Assembly (NCBI GenBank): GCA_949152475.1
Contig: OX424562.1
Location: forward strand, 4,464,001 to 4,528,000
Length of the DNA: 64,000 nucleotides
Direction of reading: 5' to 3'
Origin: Terebella lapidaria
Taxonomy: Eukaryota; Annelida; Polychaeta; Terebellida; Terebellidae
Shown piece by piece: positions 46,216-58,596 of this stretch. The translations under genes were made by a program, and so were the position numbers. The notes under the pieces were generated by a model. The model ran no database searches. It was given only the letters and a program-made list of their open reading frames with translations, and was not told the origin of the DNA. Numbering within the stretch: the first letter of the stretch is position 1; every line of letters begins with the position of its first letter.

Positions 46216-49200
46216 GTTTTTAGCTTACCGACCCATATGGGCCGATAAGCTATTGTCGTGGTTTTTCGTCCGTCGTCTGTCGTCCATCTGTCCGTCATCG
46301 GTCCGTCAAATAACTTTTCTTTGCCTTGATGAATTTTTCTGAAAATTTACTAGAACATTCCTTGGGCTAATACCCTGAAACGTTTTTTTTTTTCATTCAA
46401 TCGTTTTTGCCGATTTGGCGGCCATTTTTGATGAAAAATTGCTAATTTTGGACTTTGATGGCCTTTTTCTCAAAAACTATCTGATCAGTTTTGAGATGTT
46501 TGTTTCAACATTCCTCTCACGTACCTCTATTACCGGTATAAGTTTGTTTTCTTTTTGTCCCAAATCGAGCCACTATTCGTTTTGAGCCATTTCCAGCAAA
46601 AAAGTTTATTTTTCATTTTTGGCCATTGAAAGATTTTGGGGACTTCATAATGGGAGCTGTGCGGAGTAAACTCATAGAACACTTCAAGATAGATCCTAAA
46701 TATTGGCATATCCAAATGAGAAATCATATATTGCGGTTTGAGTGGTGATCTTGAATTTGACCTTAAATGACCTTGGGAGGTCAAAACGACCTTTTTTGTC
46801 GAAAAAACGATGGATGTTGTCTTTGGTGGCCATTTTCTTAATATCTATTCAGACAGTTTTCCTCAAAATCATGAATAAGATTCTACTTATGTACCTTTGT
46901 GATGTATAAAAGTTTTGTTGCCTTTGAAATGACGGTCTGCGTGGGGCGGCCATTTTGATTTTTTGACTGGTAGGCGAAAAAAAGTTTTTTTTTTGGTGCG
47001 AAATCAAGTCATTATTCGTTTTGAGCCATTTCCAGATAAAAAAAAAATTTTCAAAACGGAGCCTATAAGTATTGGCACATGCAAATGGGAAAACATATAT
47101 CGCGGTTGAATGGTGACCTTGAATTTGACCTCGAATGACCTTGGAAGGTCAAAACCACCTTATTTTGTCGAAAGAAACGATGATTTTTACTTTGGCGGCC
47201 ATTTTCTCAAAAATTATTCCGACAATTTCCCTCAAAATGCATAAAATTCTCCCTATGTACCTTTGTGATGTGTATAAGTTTTGTTGCCTTTGAATCGACG
47301 GTCTGCGAATATATGTCATTAACAAAAAAAAACCTTTCAAGATGTTACTTGATTTCGTATTATGTATATTCCATACAGGAAATGTGTGTTCGGCAACATT
47401 TACGAACATGATTTGACAATAGGGTTGAAGATTAGTGTAACAATTTGTATTTTGGAAGATCAATACTGTGCAATTCTAATGATCTGCCGGTAAGCTACAA
47501 CACCCTTGTAGCTATGTTTTATTATTGGATAATGCATAGGAATCTAGATATGTACGCTTGTTACGTATACGTTTTGTTGTCATTGAATTGTTATTCTGCG
47601 CATATAGTGGTCATTTTGGTTCTTCGATCGACCGGTTGGCGAAAAAAAGTTGCGATCCAAAATCAAGTTACTACAATAAATTAATGTAGAGTAAATTTGA
47701 TCTACCTTTACAATTGTTTCCTTTTCAATAAGAAAAAAAAGTTTTTATCCACTTTTCCATAATGAGATCTGTATGGAGTCAAATCTAGCAAACTTGAAAA
47801 GAAGGCCTAAATATTGGCATATCTAAATAATTAGTCATTGTGATTTCAGTAGTGACTTTGACTTTGGCCTTCAGTGACCTTGAAAGGTCCAATCGGCAGC
47901 CAGTTTTGTCACTCAACACACTCATTTTCCCGGTAATACTTCTTAGCCCTTTGGCTTAATTTGTATTGGACGAACAGTTTTATAGTCTCCTCATTCATGA
48001 CCTATTAGCGGCAGCGTGAAACATATGTAAGCAGGTCCTTAAACAAGTCAGAGAATATATTACATGAATAAATGTCATCAAACAATAACATTTCACCTTG
48101 TGTTAATTACAGCTGAACAATACGGACCAAATTTGCCGGGAAATCGATCGATATCTGTGTATGTGGAGCAAATTTTTATTATTGGTCTGACTTCAGCTGC
48201 TGGCCAAAGTTCTTTTCATTTTTTCTTTACTAGCCTGCGACGTAGTTATCCATTCACTGTAGGCCTCACGGTACATGTATGTAGGACATTCAACCAGTCA
48301 GAAGTAAAAAGAAAAATTAGCCCAAAGGCTGGGACAGGTTACAGGACAATGTTGGTTTGGCCATGGCAGCATTGGCAGGTAACAGACCTTGAGATTTACC
48401 AATCAAGGTTCGCAGTGTGAACATATGACCTTGAGATTTACCAATCAAGGTCATCCGTGTGAACTTTGATGTCACCATTACATGTATGTGTGCGGCATTT
48501 GATATTCTATATGTTCACAATGCAAAAATATATCTGGATGGTATCGTTAAGGCCGCTCAGGTCAATTTACACATTCCGAGTCAGACATTTGGCACTCAAG
48601 GTCATCTGACGTCAAGTTCAAGGTCATCATTAGTTGTGACATATATGTCTTCCTATATGTTCATAATGCAAATATGAGCTCTATCTGCAAGCATTTCATC
48701 TATAGAGGCAAATTTGGGCATTTTTTGACCCCAAAATGGCTGTTCTGACCTTTCAAGGTCATCGAAGGTCAAATTCAAGGTCACCACACAAATCGCCATA
48801 TATGACTTCCCATTTGAAAGTGCCAATATCTAAGCTCTATCTTCAAGCGTTCTATTAGTACAGTCCTGACAGCTCCCATTATGAAGGAAAAAAGTGCCGA
48901 AAATTTTTGTCAAAGGGTGAAGGGCAAAATGGATAGCAACGCGATTTGGGGCAAAAAAAAATTTTTTCGCCGACCCGTCAAAAATTAAAATTGGCCGCCA
49001 CACAGAGACCGGCGATTCAAGGGCAACAAAACTTATACACATCATAAAGGTACATAAGGGGAATCTTTTGAAACAAAAATCTCAAAACTGATCAGACAGT
49101 TTTTGGGAAAACGGCCGCCAAAATCCAAAATTGGCCATTTTTCGTCAAAAATGGCCGCCATTTTGAGAAAAATGCGAAAATAAAAAAAACTAAAAAAGAA

Positions 49201-49355
49201 CCCCCTCTTGAAATATTTTTAGGCAGCTTTGTGCAAAATTTCAGGAAAATCCGCCTGTAAACTTTAAAGATAAAAATGTGGACGGACGACGAACGGACGA
49301 CTGACGCAACGCGACGGCAATAGGTTATCGGACCATAGGTCCGGTAACCTAAAAA
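46216..49355. mobile_element. FX element, full-size copy (3.1 kb) with hairpin termini
   Basis: The ends are inverted (ttagcttaccgaccc... at 46,216; ...ggtccggtaacctaaaaa ending at 49,355), and each terminus is itself a hairpin (ggttatcggacc / ggtccggtaacc). Next come inverted gtccgtcgt/gacggacgac stretches, then several ~400-bp internal units carrying ggcggccatttt, gttttgagccatttccag and gaccttgaatttgacc. No transposase frame was found. Flanking sequence matches duplication copy 1 as tttgg-acatgatgag, so the insertion point is clear, but no target duplication is obvious. 48,387-48,472 contains a ~44-bp tandem repeat (gaccttgagatttaccaatc). Confidence 0.7.
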
Positions 49356-49524
49356 ACGATGAATAGATAGGATGAAAGTCCAGTGCTTATCTAATACATG
49401 TACCAATGGATCTTCGAATTACAAGTCAATTTATCACTTATATAACCGTACATATGTTAACATAACCGTGGTTAAATGCTTAATGGCGAATTTCTTGTGC
49501 TGGTATATGTGTGGTTTCATAATC
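49356..49524 (+). promoter_or_regulatory. Short upstream region of the SEC14-like gene
   Basis: Only about 170 bp separate the FX terminus from the start codon, so the 5' UTR and proximal promoter lie here or within FX, unless an upstream non-coding exon exists. No TATA box or initiator is convincing. Confidence 0.3.
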
Positions 49525-52500
49525 ATGGATTCATTGACTGCTTCTGAAAGGGAAACAATAGGAAAGGTAGATCTAATTTACTCTACAATAATTTAATATC
49601 GGGTTGATACGAGATTATATATATGCTAACAAAACCATAATCTGATTTCATTTTCATAATCTGCTATTGAGGCACTCGATAAACATATCGGAAGTTCAAT
49701 ATGATTATAGAAGTGTTAATTTATCATTCACTCAACTTGAAATGTTCCACGAACTGTCGTGTTCATTATCACAGGCACTTTGTCATGTTCAATATCATTA
49801 CAAGTTGTCATGCCATGAAATTATGTAACTAAAAGCCGTGTGACTATGAAAATTATCACAACAATGCATTTTACCTTGGCCATCCCAGGACTAGAATGTC
49901 TAAGTATATTCACAAAGTGCCATCGATCTAGCTTTTCTTGTGGGACTATATATAGTAAGCCTATCCAAGCCTTCATTACACGGGGCGTCTTCTCACACCA
50001 ACTGACCCGTTGTACTGAGTAATTAACCCTACATCTCACACTATGTTCATTTGTCCAGTTTACTGACAATTTGACAAATGACAACTTGGATATAAAGAAG
50101 CCCAAAAATTTCGATTTCCCACCAAAAGAATATGTAAATATTTTATCATCAGTTAGAGCTAATCAGTTATCATAGCATAACACATCATAACATAACACAT
50201 TAAGCACACACATTGGAGTTTCATTGGAAAGTAGCAATTCATTTGCTTTCGCACATATACAGTGTAATTTACGGATCGTACTGGTCGCCGTACCAAAGGT
50301 AGCGCAAGTAAGTGCTTGACAAAAACCATAACAATGCACGATATTTAACCAGTTCCGGGAAGAAATCAAAGATGTACTTCGGAAGGACCATGATGACTAC
50401 AGCTTGTACAAGTGGCTTAAAGGTAACTTAATTGTCTTTCTAAATTATCACTACATGTGTTATTATTATCACTAACATATACGTTTATTTTGGAACTTTG
50501 CATGAGAATTTCCTCTATAAGGTCTTCAATATGTTCTCTATTCCATTGGTAGCCCGGAGTTTTAACTTGAAGAAAGCTGAAGCCATGTACAGAAAGGCAA
50601 GTATATATACATTGGAGTGAAATGACACACCATAGCAACAACCTCCAGGATCGCCCCCTCATACCCGTCTGCATGGTTACAGAGCATGGCGTGGCGGGCG
50701 GAGGCGGGCGCGGACACCATACTGCAAACGTACACCGTTCCCATGGTGATGACGAAGTACTACCCTGGGGGCCTGTGTGGGCGGGATAGGGAGGGGCGAC
50801 CGCTCTGGATTGACCCCCTGGGGGCAGCCGACCTAAGGGGTCAGTATGAAAAGTAGTTATCGTATTTTTTAAAAGTATGCATAATTCAGTATCGTCTACA
50901 AATTTTTTTAAAATGTATTCTGAGTGGGGTGTTTTTTTCCGACTTGATAGAGTGTTTATATATACTTACATCTACATGTATAAAACAAAGCCAGAGCGAT
51001 TTATTTTCGACAGGTATAATGTATTCAGTGAAAAAGACGGACATACTGAAGACCATGGTTTATAGGATGGAGGAGCTGTACGAGGTTTTCCGACAGTACA
51101 CGAAGGAACAGCGAAAACAAATAGATCAATGTGTCCATATTATAGACATGAAGGGTTTTGGATCAAATCTCATGTGGAAACCAGCCTTAGATCTGTACAT
51201 AGAAATTCTACAACTTCTCGAAAACAACTACCCTGAGACTCTGAAAAGCACCTACTTTGTCAACGGTACAGTACACAGTTCACTAAATAATACATTTGTG
51301 AACCCGACAAGCAGAATTGCTTGACATTATGAATACACTACATTATTTGCGGTGTTTTTGTTCCGTAGCTCCTAAAATATTTCAAATTGGGTACAACGTG
51401 TTGAAGAAATTCATCGACAAGGACACAGCGAAAAAGTTCCAGTTTCTCGACAGTAAGTTCCTCAGGAACCAACTCGTGTACACATGGTAAGTTCTAACCG
51501 GGTGTGATACTTCACTCTCAATGAGTTGACGTTAATCATAGGTAACTGGAAGGCGACTTTAGCCACAGTTATGGATGTGGACACGATACCTGAACACTAT
51601 GGGGGCCAACTCCGCGACGAAAACGGCGACCCTAAGTGCTCAACACAGGTGTGTGCCACACCTAGGAATTACTCACTTTATCATAGTTCATGTTATGATT
51701 CATAAAAATAATTATTAATGATCAGAATGATAGATAGTAGGATGTTGCAAGTAGTGTTGCCATGATCCAGGTTTGCTACGGAGGTGAGGTCCCCAAAGAA
51801 CATTACCGCAAGAAAGAGGAGTTTTTCCCGTCCACCAAAGAAACTGTGACCCTTGGCCGAGCAGGAACCATGATCCTAGCCTACCACATCCCCAACAAAC
51901 AACACTTCCTTAGGTAAACACTTTACTGTAAACCGTGATCTTACCATTATGATAGACCACCACAACGCTACAAGCTGACGAAACTAATATCGTGGTCATC
52001 CTATTACACTGATGGGAAACATATTCGCCCTAGGTATGTGTTCACTGTCGACTCTGCTGACGTGGAGTTCAGTGCATACCTCGACCCTGACGCAGACGTA
52101 ACCGTGGTCACAGCGGGATCACAGGCACTCAAGGGGCGACTTGATGACGTCAGCAAGATGTCCGTTGTCCAGGCAACCAACAAGTACGAGTGCCACAGAG
52201 TCCCTGAGGATGGGATGCTTTTCTTCCCTGGGCCAGGTGTTTGTACGTAGGAATTTTGTGCATTATTTTCCCCTTGGAAGTCAACTCAACCATTCAACCA
52301 CTTCCATCCAATGTAGTGAAAACTTGAAATTTATCAGACTTTTGACGAGTTTGGTGTTACTTTTATTCTTTCTTGTTTGCCCCAAACTTGCAATTATTCT
52401 GGCATTTTTCAGAACATGTACGAGACATTATTTGCTCATCACTTTAACCAGGTTACCTACAGTTTCGGAATCCCTCACGTCTTTGGAGACGGACACTTGA

Positions 52501-52600
52501 ATATGTCATAGAAATCGGCCACGTGGACGAAAATGACCGGATTCAGGCCGTCACTAATCCGGAAAGTATGTCGTTGGTAACGGAAGACACAAGCCTCTAG
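49525..52600 (+). CDS. SEC14L2-like: SEC14-like lipid-binding protein (CRAL-TRIO + GOLD), complete, 10 exons
   Basis: Exons 49525-49566, 50353-50422, 50553-50596, 50683-50839, 51014-51265, 51369-51452, 51542-51648, 51771-51913, 52034-52236 and 52452-52600 join in one frame to 416 residues, close to the ~403 of vertebrate SEC14L2. Start chosen: MDSLTASERETIGK, followed by the CRAL-TRIO N-terminal helices (FREEIKDVL...DDYSLYKWLKAR). The CRAL-TRIO pocket follows (PGGLCG, GRPLWIDPLGAADL about 80-103; KGFGSNLMWKPA; ENNYPETLKSTYFVNAPKIF; PEHYGGQL about 230). A C-terminal GOLD domain starts near 275 (YVFTVDSADVEFSAYLD; HRVPEDGMLFFPGPGYL...RNPS). Family members bind and exchange hydrophobic ligands such as tocopherol, squalene or phosphoinositides in the cytosol and at Golgi/endosomal membranes; the ligand here is unknown. 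All introns are GT-AG except the third (50,597-50,682), which is GC-AG. Confidence 0.93.
50597..50682 (+). other. GC-AG intron of the SEC14-like gene
   Basis: The exon ends AGAAAG and the intron starts gcaagt, otherwise an ideal donor match, as usual for GC donors. The acceptor is ggttacag. Reading is uninterrupted across it (AMYRK-SMAWR). No GT donor nearby keeps the frame and the conserved sequence. Confidence 0.8.
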
Positions 52601-52669
52601 TGAGGGAGCTCATATAGAACTCAGATACCGATGAGATTGTATTTCTATTGCATCACACAGCGGTGAAAA

Positions 52670-52675
52670 AATAAA
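52670..52675 (+). terminator. Candidate poly(A) signal AATAAA of the SEC14-like gene
   Basis: AATAAA lies 70 bp after the stop codon. It would give a very short 3' UTR ending near 52,690. Confidence 0.6.
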
Positions 52676-52713
52676 TATGTATACATACCGTACTCAAGTT
52701 TGAGTTTTCAATG

Positions 52714-52719
52714 TTTATT
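52714..52719 (-). terminator. Candidate poly(A) signal AATAAA of UBAP1
   Basis: TTTATT on the plus strand (AATAAA on the minus strand). It would give UBAP1 a ~1.7-kb 3' UTR ending just before the SEC14-like gene's own 3' end. Other signals could be used; this is inference from position. Confidence 0.35.
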
Positions 52720-54419
52720 GAGTCATTTGATAACAAATACATTTATATACAAAACAAAATATGCATAATGGCAACAAAATATACTCACAGAACATAGCAC
52801 AACCACTCATCTGATCTCATTTTAACACAAATGAACCATCAATATTCTTCAATGTTAAATGCCCCGATTTGCTCAAATTATCAGAATCATACATTAAATC
52901 TGCAAGATTTCATGGATATATGCATAAGACGTCTGCTTCATGTACACTGAGCGTTACTGGAAATGTGTATGAAATACATTAATCGATAAATATAACTCAG
53001 AATTTTTATGGACAGATATTACTCTGGATATTGTTCCTCCAATTGTTCCTCCAAAATACTTCTGATTGATAATGGCAAAGTACAACAAAACAATCTCGAA
53101 ACACACTATCAGACTTCCTCAAAGTAAACCATAATACATGTACAAGGGTGATGAGAAATGTCCGTAACCGAGAAAACAATTTATGGAAATGCTTTATGTG
53201 TCATAATGTTTCACCAGAAGAAAAATGTATTGTCATAATGGCCACGAAAATTCTTATTCAGACCAATCTAAGGCTTACTTGCATTGGTGATAGTGTGCCA
53301 AATTTTCAGGAAATGAGAATTAACAAAGACATTTAGGATGATAATGTAAAATTGACTTCATTTTTCAATGAAACAAAACGAGTTAATTATATGACATAGC
53401 ATTTGTCTTTTTGTGCAATTTAAATTTGAAAATACCTGCTGGGATAAACCAAGAATGTATGAAAAAAGATATTTCTGAGATATTGTGAATATACTGGCCC
53501 AGAGTACAAGCACGCTATCATCCAGCAGTATGTATATTGTTTCACACATACATGAACACCATATATTTCCTAACACGACCATATAAGCCTTGCATACAAT
53601 AGTTGGTGGTTATACATGTAAATCTGATCATGTGCACAAATTGAAATAAGTCTTTGAAATGCAATATTCTTCATTCTGTCATATACATGATATATAGCTA
53701 AGCACATTAGGCTCAAAACAATGCAATTACCCAAAACAAACTCCAGAACGACAGGATATGGTTGCACATGGACAAAGTAGCAGTTACGTGTGTAATTCAA
53801 GCTCTAACTTAGACTGCTGAATACTGTAGACACATATTTGAAGACAAGCTTATCTATACAGCCTCCGAATCCCACTACATATATCGTAGACTGGTAGGTT
53901 CATTGACGTACAAGAGATGGACTGGCAACTTGTGATCAGTAACCACTATTTTCTGTCTGAAGCGAGAGGGGCATGAGATTTCAGGCTCGACATTCCCATG
54001 TAAAAGTAATTTGTTAAAATGTGTCAAATATCATAAGTGACGTTATCAAATGGAGGTCATCAAATTTGAACAATGAACATTGACAACGGAAGAAATTTCA
54101 TTGCCTCAACATCAATGACTTACACAGAGTAAGATATCAGAGTTGGTAGTCCATTTCTTTTTGTCTATGATAGGTGCTAAGTTACACATAAACTTGGGAT
54201 ATATATATACTTTTTGTTGATAATATAATGGTATGTTGTTTCCATACAGTGCCAAACAGTATATATTCAGATATATGTGTCTTTTTTCAATTATTTCATT
54301 GGATAATATTTGAAATCTTGTGTTACTGGATGCAGTGACTTTCAAGAAGTAATACTTTGTGACACAACCAGTTCACTCACAACATTGCATGATTACACAT
54401 TCACAAATCATAGCTTTCT
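52720..54419 (-). other. Probable UBAP1 3' UTR / AT-rich intergenic sequence
   Basis: 1.7 kb of AT-rich sequence without repeats or convincing exons between two convergent genes. Short frames on both strands have no recognisable content. A long 3' UTR of UBAP1 is the simplest reading. Confidence 0.4.
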
Positions 54420-57400
54420 TCACGAATTGCCTGTGAGAATGTCTATGGCTTTATTCTCGTCCAGTTGGCTCTTGACTAACGCAGCTTGTATCTTGTCCTT
54501 GTTGAAACCCAGCTCCCTCAGACGTGATGCTAGTTTTAGGTGCTTGTCCGCCTGAAAATTGGTTAATCAATCAATAAAACAATCACAATATTGATGCAAG
54601 ATACATACAAATGTCATATCGAAACACAAGATCCATCACACAAGAATTAGTCAACAGTTTGTCACAGACTTGATATATAACGTTCATTGGTTCATGTTGA
54701 TTGTAGTAACATTTCATGAATGTTTACCTTTTCGTGTTTATTTTCGTAGAGCTGAAGCGCCACTTCTGCGTCATCCACAGAGTGGCCGTTCTCCGTCAGT
54801 TTGGTCACAAGGCACAGAAAGTCAACCACCTAAGCAACAACAAATAACGGTGGCATCACTTTGTACCAGCTTAACACTAGCGGGCTTGGTACAACAATCC
54901 AAGACCTTCGTTATCCTATACAAATAATGCACACATCACTCATATTTGTGGTCAACAATGATAATTTGAAAAGGTTCTTGATGTAGTTCAACAAAACTTT
55001 ATTCCATTCAAGATCTTCCACTGTTATTCCATACCTGTTTATCGTCAGCACCGAGTTTCTGCACTGCGCGCGCCACACAAGCACGAGGGAAGCCCATAGC
55101 TGTGATGTTATTGACGAGCGACCGTGCCTCATCTGACAGTTCCGTGTATGGATCCGGCAAGGAGCTGGTCTTCTTCGGGAGAGCCACAGTGGCGGCCACA
55201 GGGTGACCATTGTAACGATGGCTGGTTACCATAGCAACAGGGGCGGTGGTCGTCGTGGTCGGTGTTGTGGTTTTACTCGGGTAACTTCCCCAAGGATTGG
55301 TATCGGAGAAAAGCGGCTGACTGGGTCGACGCTCAGGACCAGGACTTTTCTGCAAGTCAAATTGAAGTAGTCAAGAGTTGAAGCTACTGAGCAGCACTCT
55401 TCTGGCTCCAGGTCTTCCCTTTGCAAATCAAACACTCTTACAAGCAGACTGAAGTGTATAAATTATCTGTCATTATCAGCATAGTAACTGGAATGGCCAG
55501 ACAAATATCTACTTGGATACAGTAAAGTTTTTCAATCGTGAATGCTCTATGTCTATGAGCATATCCAGCGAGAAGTTCAGCTTTCATCGACTTACCGTCT
55601 GCTCCCTGAGATACTGCCGCTGAGCCTGGATGTTTGGCGGAGGTGTACGAGACGTTTTCAAGTGCACCGGCGTGTTGTCAGCCAGCGAGCTGATATCCGG
55701 TGTGCTCCGACATGAGCGAAGTCTCTGGCTTGTGTCGGAGCCTGCGCTGTGTGGAACACCCGAACCGTGAGAGAGGAACCCAAACGACTGCACACTCGAT
55801 GTTGGAATATGTGCTTGTTGTTGTATCTGCATGTCGTCTGAAGGTTTCACCAAATGAGCAGCATCTGTTTGTTTATTGTAAGTTACTGCATGGTTCACAA
55901 ACGGGTTGGTCGATTGTTTCATGGAGTACGGATTGTTTGGCACGAAGGGGTTGGACGTATGCACCATTCCGCTGAAGGGATTGTTTGGGTTTGCACTGAC
56001 ATTGAAAGAAGTGACCTGTGGTTGGTAAGAACTTACATGTGGTGCAATGTCACCTTTTTGTGGGTAGGCGTTAGGGGGTTTGTAAGGTAGGGCAGTTGAC
56101 TGGTTTGTAATCCCATGACTTCCACCTGTATACACACTGTTTGTTATGGAATAATCACTTTTCATACTTTCCAAAGAATCAAGTTCAGGATACTCGATAT
56201 CCTTGACGGACTTTGGCTGACTAGAATGTACAGGTGCAACATGTGGCCCTCTCAAGTTCAAGTTATCCTGCATAGCAGTTTGCACACGGGTGACACCATT
56301 CAACAGGTTTGCGTTTTGTGCACTGACGGTGGCGGTCTGCGCTGTGGTAGCTTGGACAGTCACCGCCACGCTTTGACTGCTGACCGATCCCCTCGAGTCA
56401 CTAGCAGCAGTGCACTGCGCCTTGCTGACCGCTCCCCTCGAGTCACTAGCAGCGGTGCACTGCGCCTTCTGTAGCACCTTGTTTAGCTCCTCAAGGTCAT
56501 TCATCACGCGAAGCTCGGCGTTGTCAAATGGGTCCTGTTCACGTTCAAAGTCCGCGAGGTCGAATGAATCTTTCTTGTTGCCATTCACGCCACCACTCGT
56601 CTCAGCAGCTTTGTATGGGACCTGTGTCGGCACTAAGATCCCAGTCCCGAGAGTGAATAGGTTCGGAGCTTGAGGACTGATATCTTGTGCTATCTTCGTT
56701 TGCTCCACAGGGGGCCCCACCTGTGGAACGTCCGATGACGACTCAGCAGTTTCTCCAGGTGAGTTTCCTGGGGAGAGATCATCTTGGGAGCCTGGTTCTT
56801 GTGGGGGATTTTCAGTGGCGTAGCCTAAAGACAGGCCATTGGCATCACTGATGTCAGACTCGGCTTCTTCCAGTCGTTTCTGGGAATCGCGGTAAGCTTC
56901 ACTCCACTTGATAACCTGCTCCTCGAGGTCAAAGTTGTACTAGTGCAAAGAAAATTAATAATGCTTTATTCATTTGAAAAACTGAAAATGTGAGTTCACA
57001 ATTATCTGAGCATAGTATTATTAGGTTGTGAATATTAGTCTTTTTCAAACTAACCTCCATGAATAAAACCTCAGATGGATTCTGGTTCTGAAAACTTGTC
57101 TCCAACTTCAATGGTAGTGTCACCTTCAAATCACAGAGAATCAGATATTCACGCATTTGTACAAGTATGCATAAGACAAACACATCTATGATGTGTATAT
57201 GGAACTATCAGATGTCAGGCATTTGGTATTCATTCAATCTGCTTCGGTCAGTGGTAATTTACCTTCTTCGGTGGCAAATATTCCTCAGCGATCTTCACTG
57301 GAACCCCTGAGATGCTGCTGAGGTCATGGACTGGTGTCAAAGAGGGAAAATTGTGCAAAATTTATTTTTACAGTATAATAATACCATGATAATCAAAAGG

Positions 57401-57691
57401 AATCAAAATTTAATATGATGAACAAAGATTCTCAAGATCATGTAAATGATTTTAATTCGATATGGATCCACATAGCAGGCTTCTTCGGATGTCATATGGT
57501 GTTTTAGACAGTGATGTCTTGGCCATAAGTAAGAAAATATGTTACAAATGTAATTTACATTGTAAACAATTTATATTCAATGTGAATTTCCTTGGTCAAA
57601 AAGAAGAATGGCCAACGTCGCCCCTTTAAGACGGCCACTGGCAGCTGTACTCACATGAACTGGAAGATGTCACAGATGATTTGTACGCCAT
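54420..57691 (-). CDS. UBAP1: UBAP1, ESCRT-I subunit, complete coding region, 7 exons
   Basis: Exons (minus) 57691-57655, 57330-57263, 57123-57055, 56939-55596, 55349-55035, 54829-54728 and 54551-54420 join in frame to 688 residues. The N-terminal UMA region (VPVKIAEEYLPPKK, VTLPLKLE, about 21-43) is the part that binds ESCRT-I partners. A helical segment (NFDLEEQVIKW) and the central FEREQDPFDN motif (about 190-199) follow, both seen in vertebrate UBAP1. The C-terminus is the overlapping UBA (SOUBA) unit: ITAMGFPRACVARAVQKLGA, then ENGHSVDDAEVALQLYE, then LRELGFNKDKIQAALVKSQL. It recognises ubiquitinated cargo at endosomes for sorting into multivesicular bodies. The protein is longer than the ~500-residue human one because of a Ser/Thr/Asn-rich, probably disordered linker with a 15-residue tandem duplication. 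The start follows an acceptor (ttttttcag), so a 5' non-coding exon is expected. Confidence 0.95.
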
Positions 57692-57712
57692 CTTGCCTGA
57701 TTTGTAGTTGAT

Positions 57713-58596
57713 CTGAAAAAAGTGTATCACTATATTTTCAAAATACAGTGCTCAACAGTTACAACACAAGAAACAGTAATTTTCAGTGTGTTCGGGGCAC
57801 CTAAAATTATGGACCATATACAGTGTGCAGTCTTATTCCAGCCCGATAAACCGTGAATAGTGCTAGATCTAGTGCAGTCTAGTGACAAAACACTGAAAAG
57901 TGAGATCTAGATGTCGACAATTGTACTCAATTTCCCCAATTTGAACAGTGCACCTTCAAACTGACATGATCCCTCAATTCCGAACCCCTACCCCCCCCCC
58001 CCCCTCTCCTGCTCCCCGCCACCTCCCCCAAATCGGCCCCGGGCAACTCATCCAATGATCAACTGCATTGCATTTGCACTGCACTGATGAAGAGTGGTCC
58101 AGTGCTGGTCCATTGGGTGCACTCGCATTCAATTTGATTTTATACAGCATACACCATTACGTTTTCCATCAGTAAGATGGAGTACCTTAATCCCAGTGTG
58201 TGACTGCCAATTCTAGCGGCTATTTACAATTTGTTTATTTTGCAGAGAACACATTCATGATCATTTGCTTGTTTTCTTTCTGGGGCATGACGTCACGATT
58301 ACTTCCGTTTCCTGCAAAATGTCATAATTTATGGAACGCCAAAGTTGACACCAACATTATTCCTCATAACGTATCAAAATCTAAGGAACTTAAAAGGCAT
58401 GCGGTATATGATAAATATAGAAACCCATGATGAACTCCTGAACACTAACATCCTCAGAAACACAAACAATTCCCAACAGTTTCAAAATTAAGAACACCCC
58501 TGGCCAATATTGATTGAGGTATTATTCAACCATACCATTCCCAGAGATAAAGAATATATACAGATGCATATAAATGAAAACCTCTTTCTTGCAGAG
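57713..58596. promoter_or_regulatory. Region upstream of UBAP1 with CRE and ETS-like sites
   Basis: TGACGTCA (58,288-58,295) and ACTTCCG (58,301-58,307) lie 13 bp apart, the kind of pair common in housekeeping promoters; they may mark the UBAP1 promoter and an upstream non-coding exon. A poly(C) tract lies near 57,990-58,005. No exon was recognised. Promoter assignment is inference. Confidence 0.35.

Noticed and set aside
56115..56474. 119-codon plus-strand ORF
   Set aside because: It is antisense to the large UBAP1 coding exon, which carries recognisable conserved motifs.
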